Source: Aedes albopictus (Eukaryota > Arthropoda > Insecta > Diptera > Culicidae). From it: a DNA stretch of 64,000 nucleotides. Both the position numbers and the translations under genes were made by a program. This document shows, one piece after another, positions 1 through 11,060 of the stretch. Within the stretch, counting starts at the first letter, position 1, and the number at the start of each line of letters is the position of its first letter. The stretch covers positions 14,909,346 through 14,973,345 of the forward strand of contig NC_085137.1 in the NCBI RefSeq assembly GCF_035046485.1, written 5' to 3'. The notes under the pieces were generated by a model. The model made no database searches. It was given only the letters and a program-made list of their open reading frames with translations, and had not been told where the DNA came from.

Positions 1-1540
1 CATTTGCTCTTCTTCCTAGCACTTTCGGTTCTTGAGATATTCACATGGCCCCTGAGCATAGATTGGAAACCACTGATTTTTCAACATATCTATATTAGAG
101 ATACTGATCCTTGAGATGATCAATCCGAAAAAAAACATTTGGTCTTCTTCCTAGCACTTTCGGTTCTTGAGATATTCACGTGGCCCGTGAGCATAGATTG
201 GAAACCACTGATTTTTCAACATATCTGTATCAGAGATACTGAGCCTTGAGATGATCAATCCGAAAAACATTTGCTCTTCTTCCTAGCACTTTCGGTTCTT
301 GAGATATTCACGTGGCCCGTGAGCATAGATTGGAAACCACTGATTTTTCAACATATCTGTATCAGAGATACTGAGCCTTGAGATGATCAATCCGAAAAAC
401 CTTTGCTCTTCTTCCTAGCACTTTCGGTTCTTGAGATATTCACGTGGCCCGTGAGCATAGATTGGAAACCACTGATTTTTCAACATATCTATATCAGAGA
501 TACTGATCCTTGAGATGATCAATCCGAAAAACATTTGCTCTTCTTCCTAGCACTTTCGGTTCTTGAGATATTCACGTGGCCCGTGAGCATAGATTGGAAA
601 CCACTGATTTTTAAACATATCTGTATCAGAGATACTGAGCCTTGAGATGATCAATCCGAAAAACATTTGCTCTTCTTCCTAGCACTTTCGGTTCTTGAGA
701 TATTCACGTGGCCCCTGAGCATAGATTGGAAACCACTGATTTTTCAACATATCTATATCAGAGATACTGATCCTTGAGATGATCAATCCGAAAAACATTT
801 GGTCTTCTTCCTAGCACTTTCGGTTCTTGAGATATTCACGTGGCCCGTGAGCATAGATTGGAAACCACTGATTTTTCAACATATCTGTATCAGAGATACT
901 GAGCCTTGAGATGATCAATCCGAAAAACATTTGCTCTTCTTCCTAGCACTTTCGGTTCTTGAGATATTCACGTGGCCCCTGAGCATAGATTGGAAACCAC
1001 TGATTTTTCAACATATCTATATTAGAGATACTGATCCTTGAGATGATCAATCCGAAAAAAAACATTTGGTCTTCTTCCTAGCACTTTCGGTTCTTGAGAT
1101 ATTCACGTGGCCCGTGAGCATAGATTGGAAACCACTGATTTTTCAACATATCTGTATCAGAGATACTGAGCCTTGAGATGATCAATCCGAAAAACATTTG
1201 CTCTTCTTCCTAGCACTTTCGGTTCTTGAGATATTCACGTGGCCCGTGAGCATAGATTGGAAACCACTGATTTTTCAACATATCTGTATCAGAGATACTG
1301 AGCCTTGAGATGATCAATCCGAAAAACCTTTGCTCTTCTTCCTAGCACTTTCGGTTCTTGAGATATTCACGTGGCCCGTGAGCATAGATTGGAAACCACT
1401 GATTTTTCAACATATCTATATCAGAGATACTGATCCTTGAGATGATCAATCCGAAAAACATTTGCTCTTCTTCCTAGCACTTTCGGTTCTTGAGATATTC
1501 ACGTGGCCCGTGACCATAGGTTGGAAACCACTGATTGTTG
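1..1540. repeat. 132-bp tandem satellite with 7-unit higher-order period
   Basis: Monomers begin at about 1, 136, 268, 400, 532, 664, 796, 928, 1063, 1195, 1327 and 1459, so the unit is 132 bp (135 bp where the terminal A-run is longer). The monomers are close to identical apart from diagnostic variants: CATTTGCTC, CATTTGGTC or CCTTTGCTC at the start, GGCCCCTGAGC or GGCCCGTGAGC in the middle, and ATATTAGAG or GTATCAGAG near the end. The variants seen in monomers 1 to 4 recur in order at 928, 1063, 1195 and 1327, so a 7-monomer block of about 927 bp is itself repeated. The array runs off the left edge of the window. No coding potential is seen. Confidence 0.95.
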
Positions 1541-1685
1541 CAATACAACTACATTGTGGTAAGTACATACTCCCTGAAGTGCAGAATTCGGAAAACCTTT
1601 TCACCTTATTTTCACATCTCTGATTCTTGAGAAATTCGCTTGGCCCATGACCGTAGTTTGGGAACCACTGAACTTAGCAAAAATG
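1541..1685. repeat. decayed edge monomer of the 132-bp satellite
   Basis: After the last good monomer loses homology near 1540, a diverged copy of the same motif order reappears: a GGAAAACC-type start near 1590, then TTCTTGAGAAATTCGC, then a GGCCCATGACC and GGGAACCACTGA stretch ending near 1670. This fits an ageing array boundary. Confidence 0.7.
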
Positions 1686-1790
1686 CTAAATTATTAATTG
1701 TAATTGAATAACTTATAACCTTCTAATAGGTTAGGAACTTTGTGATTTCGATCTTCACAAACTAATTATGAAACTGAAAAAAAAACACTG

Positions 1791-1925
1791 CCCCGATTTA
1801 CGCACTAATTCCCAAATAGCGCTCCCCCGATTTACGCACTAATTCCCAAATAGCGCTCCCCCCAAGTTACGCTCCCCCAATTTACGCTCCCCCCGTTTTG
1901 AGCGTAAATTGGGGTTTTAGTGTAT
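1791..1925. repeat. 34-bp direct duplication beside an inverted motif
   Basis: A 34-bp unit starting CCCCGATTTACGC occurs twice in tandem (from 1791 and 1825). It is followed by two shorter variants (CCCCAAGTTACGCTC, CCCCAATTTACGCTC) and then by the inverse form GAGCGTAAATTGGGG at about 1899. This looks like a decayed end of a mobile element carrying subterminal repeats; the family is not recognised. Confidence 0.6.
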
Positions 1926-2990
1926 CACACGGTATTTTTAGGTTGAAAACCAGAAGTGTCCCCAATGAGGCCCCGCGGAATCTGCCTTGGGATCCTGATG
2001 GGTCAACTTATTCAAATCTGATGATCGCAGTTGTGTTTTACTTTTCGTAACAAAAAATTCGCAGAAAATTGATGGTTCAAAAACAATAACACACGAAATA
2101 ATCACTTTTAGACATTTTGGCTACCCTCTGACCCCAGCACAATCCGGAATATGCCCGGAATGGTTCCGCATAGTGCATGGCTTTTTGAGTATAACAAACT
2201 AGCACCAATTTAAGATCGATTGAGGGCGACTTCAAGAAAGTCGGATGAAAATTGACTAAATGCCAGCATTTTGAAAATAAGTTGTCGGGAGTCGGGTACG
2301 AAGAATAATACAGATAGAAAAAAAAAATAATCCCTTGTGTTTTCATCAAATTTGTTTAAAAAACCGTCAGATGTAATGAAATTGTTTCGGTGTGGACGTT
2401 CTTCTAAAAAATCTAGAAGAGATTTTTCCTGATCCATCCTTCTTAAAAACAATACCGTAAATGCCCATCTTGAATGCTTCCTGTTCAGTGAAGAGAATTG
2501 TCAGACAAAAGAGGTACAAAACAAGCAACAAAGAAGGTGCGACGATTAGTCTTTATCCCTACTGGTGACAGATAATGACATGATCTCGATTTTTTTTTGT
2601 TGCAGACAAAACGGAAGCTGAATTTGTTGCGTACTTTTCAACTCGTGAATAAACAATTATTACAAACCCAAAGTCGAAACTGTTTGATGATAGAGCTTCA
2701 CCAGAGTTGCAGTGTTTACCGACTCGAAGTTACCGTTCGAAAATCGCAATGCAAGGCTTAAAAATCTCTAAACTCGTGGTGTACGATGTTAATCCCATTA
2801 TTTTCAAGTTGGGACAAACTTATGTCGCATGGGTTGTTTTGTCGCAACAAATACAGGTTGCGACATTGTCATTATTGTTGCGCGATGGTTGAATTTTGAT
2901 TCACTGTTCCTGTTATACAGCCAAAAATTTGTCATCCAACTACTTATTCGACATATTTTCATGAATTTCATTTTATAATTCGCCAATCTT
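1926..2990. other. intergenic DNA, no gene seen
   Basis: Short open frames on both strands lack conserved motifs and have no coding-like codon pattern. The segment around 2117-2235 resembles degenerate repeat sequence. Nothing else is supported. Confidence 0.5.
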
Positions 2991-2993
2991 TTT

Positions 2994-3002
2994 CTATATA
3001 AA
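2994..3002 (+). promoter_or_regulatory. possible TATA box
   Basis: CTATATAAA sits where AT-rich intergenic DNA gives way to GC-richer, GAGA-rich DNA upstream of the PRDM start codon. Use as a core promoter is only inferred, because the coding start is 2.1 kb downstream and a 5'UTR intron would probably be needed. Confidence 0.25.
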
Positions 3003-3299
3003 CCATCATGCCAACCCTCTTCCACATCAATGAAAATCTGGTGAGAATTTCGCGGTCACGATTCTGTCCATTACCCAACGTTGCATCGATGCGATGCGAC
3101 TCGACGCTTCCGCCGCGCATAACCATGAATGAACTGATGCGATGATGCGCGAAGAGATGCGTACAACAACGATTGGCCAGTATGCGCGGACCGACCAGAT
3201 GCGATGCACCCATCTTTCGAACGCGTCCATTGATAATGTGCAATGCACAGCAGAGCTGCTGTAAATCTCAATCGACTCGGTCCGGGCCGGAAAAATAAA

Positions 3300-5167
3300 A
3301 TCTACCCTCCATGCCATGTTCGAGGTGAGGGAAAGAAGAGGGAATGGATCGCGGAGGAAAACTTCTACCGCGCGGGCCCAAAAGACGACCCAAGAGGAGG
3401 ACGATCGCCAACCATCAAAGCGTAAGCCAAGAAGCCAGTTTCGCGTTCATCGGCTCTCGTGTACCGACCGGCCCGGCGACCTACCATCACGGGGTTGGAA
3501 GACGCCGCGGAGGAAGACCAAGAAGTGAACGAACTGCGCTTTCGTTTCGGTTCGTTATCCTCCACTTGCCCACTGTGCTCAGGGTGGCGAGGAAGAGCGC
3601 GTGCTGGGTTGGGTGGTAAGCAGCAGCAGCAGCGTGTTCGCTTAATGAGATTGCTATTCTCTTTGATGTGGTGTTGAGCGAGGGATGGGAAAGAGAGGGA
3701 AGCTGCAAACGATCGCGCATTCAACGATCACCGATCGAAGTGTGTTCAATAGACTACAATTGGATCCGGAGAGAGAGGGAACGACGAACCGTTTGATCCC
3801 ACCCCAAATCAGAGGCGAGGAACGGTGATTCGAACCAATCAGAGCACGGTTCGATCGAGCAGGTATGGAACGATCGTGGGAGAGAGTGAGATGCATGCTG
3901 GAGGGTGTGACTGAGATGGAGAAATCACGGAGGGTTTTATGCGCTGATGACCAACGAGGCCGGTCGACGATCGGGATCGGAAACAAAGAATCGAAGAATG
4001 TGTGGAAATGCGGTGGGAGAGTGAGAATTTGCGAGTGAGCTTTCGCTCTCGATCGACGATCGACTGGTGTTTTAACGGATTCGAATCGATGAAACGCTCG
4101 AGCTACAGGTGTTATACAGGTGGGAGAGAGCGAGCTTACGCGAGAGAAAGGGAATCGATCGAGCAGTTATGTGCGGTATTCCGGCAAAAACCAAGGCGGA
4201 GACTGAAGGAAGCATAAAGAGGACTCGGTGATGAACAAATAAAAGGAATAGCGAAAGAAGAAGGTACCTTACCGTGAAGTGGTTTCTGTGGGCTCATAGT
4301 GATCCACACACATATGTGTATGGCTGAGAATGGCGTGGAATGGAGGAGATCGCACCAGTTGAAGCACCTTACGGTGAGTTGGTGAGGCGCGTGAGTACGC
4401 AACAGGTTCCAGGGGTTCGGGCCGCGATCTCTCTCTTTTGTATGCGCAGGTATGTTACAGTTCGTCGGGTTTTGCCAGGACAGGTTCCTGTGCGGTGTCT
4501 CTCCAGCAGCGGTTCAGGTGAGCTTTATGCTCTCGCTCGCGTGGATGAGAGAACGATCGGAAACAACAACAGAAACTGTATCGATCAGCTCCGGGTACGT
4601 ACGGGTCTGGACCAAGAAGGTCACGGTTAGATCGCGACGATCTCCAGCGAACAGTGTTTGTACAAACGTCGAGCCAGCGGGTTGGCTTTCTAGCAACAGG
4701 GCTCTCTCCCGAGCGCTTCCTTTCCGCGTTGTGTATTTGTTTCGGTTTTCAACAGAGGTCGTCCGGGACTTGAACTCCCGGTTTTTGGGTGGTGTGAAAA
4801 GTTGTCCGGTTTTGTTTGTTTTGCGTCGTACGATCGCGTTCTCTCCTTACGAGGACAATTCGGTTGTGTGGTGTGTGTCTTTTGGACAAGTCTGCCCCGT
4901 CGGTACTCGCGGATCAACGTGTGCAATAGCAACTTTCCGGTGTACCTGAACGTTGAAGATTCGTTATATTTGTGGGAGATTTTATGGTTCTGATCGAAGA
5001 TCATCCGCCGTTTGTAAACTATGTTCTGTCGCGCGATGAGTGAAGCGAAGTCTGATTGAACCAAGTGTCAAGTGCGTTGTGCAACAGTGTGAATAGAAAA
5101 CCCCATTCAATCAAAATTACATGTCGAAAAACAGATTGTGAAGTGTAGAAAATCTCAGCAGATAATC
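3300..5167 (+). promoter_or_regulatory. GAGA-rich promoter / 5'UTR region of the PRDM gene
   Basis: This stretch is clearly richer in G+C and CpG than the surroundings and carries many GAGAG or CTCTC clusters (for example near 3690, 3768, 3880, 4016, 4125-4150, 4428, 4697) and repeated CGATCG-type words. Such clusters are typical of insect promoters bound by GAGA factor. Plausible 5'UTR splice sites include a donor CAG/GTGAGC near 4518 and another, ACG/GTGAGT, near 4374. The exact transcription start cannot be read from sequence. Short open frames here are frame noise. Confidence 0.5.
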
Positions 5168-5359
5168 ATGGAAACCTGCGTCCTGATACCGCAGGAGTTC
5201 GCCCTGGCCGTGACGGGCCTTGGAGCGCGCAACTCCCGGGACCAAACCGCTACCGTGTGGTCCAATTCGGCGATCCCGCAGGGAACGCTGTGCTATCCCT
5301 TCCAGGGAACGGTCCGGATCGACAACCTGGACGTCTACAGCTACGTGGACGAGGACGAT
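5168..5359 (+). CDS. PRDM zinc-finger protein, coding exon 1 (N-terminal PR domain)
   Basis: The start is taken at the first in-frame ATG (5168, context AATCATGG), giving METCVLIPQE. The 64 codons encode the first part of a PR/SET-like domain: IPQGTLCYPFQGTV at residues 36-49 matches the family pattern of I-P-x-G-T followed by x-P-F-x-G. The exon ends GAGGACGAT and is followed by a near-perfect donor, GTAAGTAC, in phase 0. PR domains derive from SET methyltransferase folds, but most serve in protein contacts; no catalytic activity is claimed. The next coding exon lies 24.2 kb away and continues the domain in frame with IRHRFGLYDE. The frame is also open a little way upstream of the ATG, but without another ATG close by. 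Confidence 0.85.
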
Positions 5360-5369
5360 GTAAGTACCG

Positions 5370-7440
5370 AAAACTTCTCTGTGTTATCTTGATCGCCGGG
5401 GTGATACACGCCTCCGTGGGCAGCGTGAGAACTCCGCGCTGGCCGTTCCGAAGAAAACTCACCCAGGTGTGAAAGGAAATTTACGGCTGCCGGTCAGGGC
5501 GGCGGACCCTCCCTGCGTGAATGTCCGACGGCACGGTAGTTTCCTTAAGATGTTGTTTTGAGTGTGGTTCCAGCCGGGTCTTGCGGGTGCGCATTCTCCC
5601 ATGACCGGGAGTGAGATATGTGCGCCCAAGAAGTTTGGAAGGAAATTACTTGAGGGTGGAAACGTCTTGGAAGACGTTTTCGAGAACTTTGGAGAAAACT
5701 CGCTGAAGCGAGAAGAATGGTTCAAGGGGAGAAGTTTTCTTAAAATGAGTGCATTTGCGTCATTTGACAAATGATGATTGTGATAATTTTATGGGCGAAA
5801 ATTGGGGCGGACAAGTTGACGTTGGCTCTGACCGTGGGAATATTTTTAATAAAGTGCAACATAGGCATGACTAGAAGCGATATTTTAAATCATAAGTTTA
5901 ACTTACACTGTGCAATTTCAGGATCTATTAGTTTTGAATACACTTGATGTTTGGAGGTTCAAAACACTTCCTGCGACATATTTGAGAAAAGAACTTTGAA
6001 CAGTGCTCAAGACTAGAATTGTGTCTGCCTTGTTAGTTTCCTTATGGAGATGTGGTTCTTTTTAGAATGTTACATACTAGTTTGCCAAATGCAGATTTTT
6101 TCAACTTCCAAGTACGTATAACGTTTAGGCTTTAACGTGGTTTTATCGACCGATTTCTTTGTTTTGAAGAATAATAAATTTGGGCATTTTAATGGTTATG
6201 CCTTAAGATTTCAAACTACTGTAAAACTAGTAACGTTGGTATTTTGGACGAGTTTTCGAGTGGAGTTTTAAAAGATTCATATCAACAGATCAAAGTATTC
6301 TGGTTAAGCGCATTTTGCCTTGTACAAAACTAGTGCATGCGATTGATTCTGCTGATATTTCTAGAAAAAATCCTTTAAGAACCTTTTCTTTATTATGTTT
6401 CATTGACTAGTTCCGATGAATCCAATACTACTCGAAGTTGAAAAAGTACAGTGTCATACATGATTTCAGTAGTTAATAAAGCTTGAGACATTTGTGGATG
6501 AACTGCTGGGCTTGATCTACATCGAAGCGAAAGTATCCTAAGTAACATTTTTAAGATAAATAGATGGATCAGTTCAAATCTGTCGTTGAAAAAATGCAAC
6601 ACCCCGAGCACAGCCTTGTTCGTCGAACACAACATGGTCAGGGTGGATTTTTGTACCAAAAATAGAACCGTTGGGAGGTTAATGATGGTCATCAAAAGCA
6701 TTCCACTGCACTTGTTCCATATTCAATTTTAATGACAATTTATTTGGTAAAGTGTAAAGCAAAAAACATACTAAATTTGTCTTTGTTTATCATTAGAACA
6801 GCAATTCCTCCAAACTCTAAACGTCGTAATACTTGGTGCGTTTGTAGTACATCGAAAATAATTAGACCATTTTATATGTCATCATTAGGGTAACGAATTG
6901 AAAGAGAGAGAGAGAGTGAAAACTCATTTTTTAAACTAAAAAATAAAAAAATATAAAAATTTTGAACCATTTGACAGATTTTAAAATCTTTTTTATTGAA
7001 TTGTTTATTTTACGAAAAAGCAGATACAATGAAATTTGAAATAGCTAGTATTACATTGAAATAGTAGCTAGTATTAAATTGAAATATATGGCTTTCAATA
7101 TTTAAAAAAAAACAAACACTTTTTAAAATTTTCTGAAAAAAAAACTTGGTATTCCTTTGTTCCCGAGGCCAAGAAAACGTGTGAAAACATATAATTTTAC
7201 ACAGGAGACCTTTTCTTTTTTCGGCCCATTTTGTTCTCTTCGTCATGTACGATTTTGGAAACCGGTTGAACTCAAAGTTGGCTTGATATCTTTCCCAACC
7301 CAGCCGAATTATACGACCAAGTTCCAGACAATTTTGCCGACAGAACCCTAACTAAAAGAAGAAACCAGCCAATAATACACAATGACACTCTTTTTGTTTT
7401 ACCCAGATACAATTTACCCATTCTTTTTTCTAAAAACTAC
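5370..7440. other. proximal intron 1, no gene seen
   Basis: The first 350 bp after the donor are still GC-rich; the rest is AT-rich. Near 6536-6705 there is a possible old copy of the CCCAAGTAAC element (CCTAAGTAACATTTTTAAG and, inverted at the far end, GGTCATCAAAAG). Nothing else is supported. Confidence 0.4.
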
Positions 7441-7450
7441 AATTTAATAT

Positions 7451-7908
7451 CTTTTAAACAAAAAAAAAAAGAAAATCGACGAACAGGTTCAAAAGTTATG
7501 ATGTTTTGAAAACTTCTGGATTTGGGATTTGTAATTTGTTCATTCGCCGCGTCGTCTTTGTTGCTTGTTTTGTGCCTCTTTAGTCTGACAATTCACGTCA
7601 CTGCTCGTGATAGTGCAGAGGACTCCTTGATTTCCATCATCAGTAGGTCGCCTCCAGAGGTTCTCCTCCATTTTGGAATTCCATCACTGAGTATTATGTC
7701 AACACATCATTTCCTGTTCTTTGTTGGATTGCTCTTGGGCGCAACCGATATTTACACATTGAAGGTGCGCATTAGTTGGCTCTCTGTGTAAGTAGAACTG
7801 TCATAATTTTTAATATTTATATCTTTTGAACAAAAAAAAAAGAAAATTGACGAACAGGTTCAAAAGTTATGATATTTTGAAAACTTCTGTATTTGGGATT
7901 TGTAATTT
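7451..7908. repeat. direct repeat of about 90 bp flanking a dispersed repeat
   Basis: A segment containing GACGAACAGGTTCAAAAG and TTTGGGATTTGTAATTT occurs at 7451-7537 and again at 7819-7908 with only a few differences. The roughly 280 bp between them carry a second repeat (7608-7802) that is also present at 9671-9874. This suggests a segmental duplication or an insertion that duplicated its flank. Confidence 0.75.
7608..7802. repeat. dispersed repeat A, copy 1
   Basis: It shares GTGCAGAGGACTCCTTGA, GAGTATTATGTCAACACAT and TGTAAGTAGAACTGTC, in the same order and spacing, with 9671-9874. The family is not recognised. Confidence 0.75.
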
Positions 7909-7960
7909 CGGATTTAAAGTGTTTTTATCTTCAATTACTGGAATTGGATTTCATCCAATA

Positions 7961-8196
7961 GGGTTGTGGACGTATTTTGACCCGGGGCAGGTATTTTGGC
8001 CCACCTAGGGACTTTCAAGACATTCACCATATAATCTCATCAAAATCTTGGCAAATTATTGTTAAAACTTCCAATAAAACTTTGCCAAGATTTCCAATAA
8101 AAAATTGCCATTGATTTTGAGATTACATGATAAATATAATAAAATTACCAAGGTAGGCCAAAATACCTGCCCCGGGCCAAAATACGTCCACTATCC
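7961..8196. mobile_element. palindromic MITE with TA target duplication
   Basis: The 236-bp element has long imperfect terminal inverted repeats. The left arm reads GTGGACGTATTTTGACCC, then GGGGCAGGTATTTTGGCC; the right arm is its inverse. It is bounded by TA on both sides (7959-7960 and 8197-8198), as for Tc1/mariner-derived MITEs. No coding capacity. Confidence 0.85.
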
Positions 8197-8198
8197 TA

Positions 8199-9240
8199 TG
8201 ATTTCTTTGGATAACATTTCTAAAATACTTTTTTCCGAATGCTTTTTATACTTATCACGCACCTTCTTTGACCATGACAAACAGGTTTTTCTCAAATTTT
8301 CGTAGTTATGTGCATTATTCTTTTAATAATACCCTACTTTCATCACATAGTTGAATGCTTTGAACAAAAACAGGTATTTTTTTTCAATTTTCTACCACTG
8401 AAGATGAAAGCGAATTCTTTTGAATGATACTTTTATATTAAAAAAAAACCACTAGCACCAATTAAGGACAGACTTGTTAGAGTCCCAAAATGGCCGTCTT
8501 AATGGCCGACTTTTGCACCTACTCACGATTTCGAAAGCACAAATCGCTTCGTAAACAAAACCAGTGCACCTAAGCTTCTTATTTTAAGCTAATTACAAGT
8601 GAGCAAGAACAGAATAATAAAATGCACTGTTGTTTGAAGCTTGCTTCTTGAGATTTGTGCGCCTGAAGTTCTGATGCACTGTTGAAGCGGGATTTCATGA
8701 CGTTTGTCCTTAAGAGATATGAAATACTGAAAATAAACATATTCTTGGAAGAGAACCATGTTTACCTTTTTCAAATTGATGATTTCTAAAATGATTTAAA
8801 GCTGTCTTCGGAAAAATATGTATTCTGCAAGTATGCTTAGAACAAAACTTTCGCAAGATATCAGTGTACAAAAAGTAACAGACGAATGAAAACTTTTTTC
8901 AGGTGTTATCCTTTCATTTATATATAAAATATAATCTGTTGAACCATAGGATAAAGACATTTGCTTTGTTTAGCTCAAACTATGTGTTTGTAGAAAATAA
9001 GTGTAGAATAAGCTTAGGTTAAAATAAACAGAAGTGAAAGCTTAAAAAAATGGAATATTTCATTGCTCGTGAGGAAAATCTCAAAAGCTGATACATGCCT
9101 TGTGATCAGGAATGTCATATTAAAAGATTCATCTGTATTAGACAGAATTTTGAACATCCGTACAGATTTTGTTTTATATTAAATACAGATTTTTTTAAAT
9201 ATCAGCTGGCATCCCTGCTCGTAATCCTGAGATCCAAATG
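8199..9240. other. intron 1 sequence, no gene seen
   Basis: AT-rich DNA with short partial inverted words (for example AAGCACAAATC near 8536 and GAGATTTGTGCGCC near 8650) but no well-defined element or open frame worth calling. Confidence 0.4.
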
Positions 9241-9242
9241 TA

Positions 9243-9535
9243 GGCTTCGTTGTCGTGAGGTTAGCGGTGTCAGTCGTCTAGGCATTTCGTAAGCCTCGGA
9301 GTGTGACCCCACACATATAATTGTTGTACAAGAGATTATTAAGCCGCTCTTAAGCTTGTTTTTGAAAATTTTGGCTGAATAAGCTGTTATTCAGCTGTCA
9401 TTGTTACTTTGGGAGTTTGATTCCCGCTCCAGTCGATGAAAACTTTTCGTCAAACGGAAAATGCTCTACTGATCCACAGGGTGTTTCCGTTGTCTCATGC
9501 TTCTGATCGTCCAGTCTATGCAACCTCCAGTTCAT
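9243..9535 (+). mobile_element. tRNA-derived SINE (family B), interrupted copy
   Basis: The head GGCTTCGTTGTCGTGAGGTT and the body CCGCTCCAGTCGATGAAAAC match, on the plus strand, the SINE found on the minus strand at 18310-18523. Between CGGAGTGTG and the B box (GTTTGATTCCC) about 105 extra bases are present (about 9306-9411), so this copy is broken inside its tRNA-like region and should be dead for Pol III transcription. Confidence 0.75.
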
Positions 9536-9670
9536 TACCGTGTGTTTAAAAAAAAACATCTCTGAAGACAGCTTTTGGAATTATTGTATGGCTATAGGAC
9601 CATTGTGCAATCAATCAACGAATGGAATCATAAAAATAATTCCTTTCCTACTCGAAGTCCAAGTGATTAC

Positions 9671-9874
9671 TCGTTGTAGTGCAGAGGACTCCTTGACTTC
9701 CATCATCAGTTCGTCGGCTCCAGAGGCACGTTCTCCTTCATTTTGGACTTCCATCAGTGAGTATTATGTCAACACATAATTCCTTGTTCTTTCTTTGGCT
9801 TTACTTGGGAACAATCAATATTCACACATTAAAGGTGCGCATCAGTTGGTTTCCTGTGTAAGTAGAACTGTCCT
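9671..9874. repeat. dispersed repeat A, copy 2
   Basis: Diverged second copy of 7608-7802, in the same orientation about 2 kb downstream. It again contains GTGCAGAGGACTCCTTGA, ATTATGTCAACACAT and GTGTAAGTAGAACTGTC. Confidence 0.75.
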
Positions 9875-10297
9875 AACAATAACAGAGAAGCAACATTGGA
9901 CCGATGATCATGCTCATGATTTGTTAGGACTTGGCCGATGCTTTTATCGTTCTCACAAAGTTCAAACATTGAGAATCAATCTCAAACTACATGATGTAGC
10001 TTACCTTTTCAGAACCACTGATTTTGATTCATCAAGAGGGTAACATAACATCAGATAAACCTCAGGGAATATTAATGGTTTTGTAACAGTCTCAATTCAG
10101 TTTTAAACCAAAACTTCTTTTTTTGGGTTGCACCATTTGGAATGCGAATATTGAGGTCATTTTTTTTGTATGTTTTGTCATGGTTGATAGAAATACCAAA
10201 ATTTGAGAGTAAAACTGATTTGAGACTGTGATAAAACCATCGAGATAGCGACTTCCTTGCTCTATGATTCATCTCAAGCATCAAAATGTTAAGAATC

Positions 10298-10915
10298 CCA
10301 AGTAACATTTTGATGACCAATAAGTCTTGTACGGGGTTTGAGATCAGTCATAAAACCAAATACATTTCATTTTGGTTTTATGAAGGTTTTAAGAATCGAT
10401 TAATTGACTAAAAAATGTTACGATGAGGACCTCTGCTGACATTCATAAAAAACGTTTAATATTGAAGCAAAGATTATTCAAAACGAATGTAGAGTGATGA
10501 CCGGATCACAACGATGCCATATGTTGTCCCACATTAATTAAAAACTATACGTTTGATGTTTTCATGAAAACGCATGCAAATCACAGAAGAAGTTGATTTC
10601 AATCATATCAGCGTACGAATACTGACACAAGAAGCACAAGAAGACCACTACTACTGGTCTAAAATGACTGCTTGCAGCTTCCAGACATCTCCAGTGAGTA
10701 AGTGATGATGATTAGCATTGGCTTAGGATCGCCAACCCGAAGACGGCAGGTTCAAATCCTGCTCTGGTCGGGAACTTTTCTCTAATTCCCTGGGTAGACA
10801 AGAAGAGGTTCTTAGAACCATAATTAAGCCAAAATAAAAGGTATTCGACTTTATGACAGTTGTCAAAACCTATTTAGGACTAGATGGTCATAAAACTGCT
10901 ATTTGGGATTGTCTG
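10298..10915. mobile_element. CCCAAGTAAC-type element: two inverted copies enclosing a tRNA-like SINE
   Basis: A short element starting CCCAAGTAACATTTTGATGA occupies about 10298-10410. An inverse, diverged copy lies at about 10808-10912, ending GGTCATAAAACTGCTATTTGGGA. The same pairing recurs at 22129-22640. The internal part includes a tRNA-like segment near 10710-10775. Confidence 0.6.
10706..10800 (+). mobile_element. tRNA-like SINE fragment
   Basis: GGATCGCCAACCCGAAGACG followed by GGTTCAAATCCTGCTC has the shape of an anticodon arm followed by a Pol III B box. No complete acceptor stem closes around it, so a SINE remnant is preferred to a cellular tRNA gene. Confidence 0.45.
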
Positions 10916-10933
10916 TACCTGACAATTTTCAAA

Positions 10934-11060
10934 TTCATGCAATGGCAGGCAAAGGAAGGCCATCAATTAATAACTGTTGAAGTGCTCAAAGAACACTAAG
11001 TTGAAGATAAGGCAGGCCAAGTTTCAGTGGGAACGTAGAGCCATAAAGAAGAAGATGAAG
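10934..11060 (+). mobile_element. Feilai-like SINE, 3' fragment
   Basis: The order AATAACTGTTGAAGTGCTCA, AGAACACTAAGTTGA, AAGAAGAAGATGAAG matches the tail half of the Feilai copies at 17367 and 25650 (read on their minus strand), with many substitutions. The tRNA-like head is absent. Confidence 0.6.

Noticed and set aside
1..1540. CRISPR-like array (regular repeats)
   Set aside because: The repeats are 132 bp with no unique spacers between them; an ordinary eukaryotic satellite.
3365..3986. Overlapping 60-120-codon frames in the region upstream of exon 1
   Set aside because: They occur in four frames at once in GC-rich DNA, are Arg/Ser-rich and lack motifs; best read as promoter/5'UTR.
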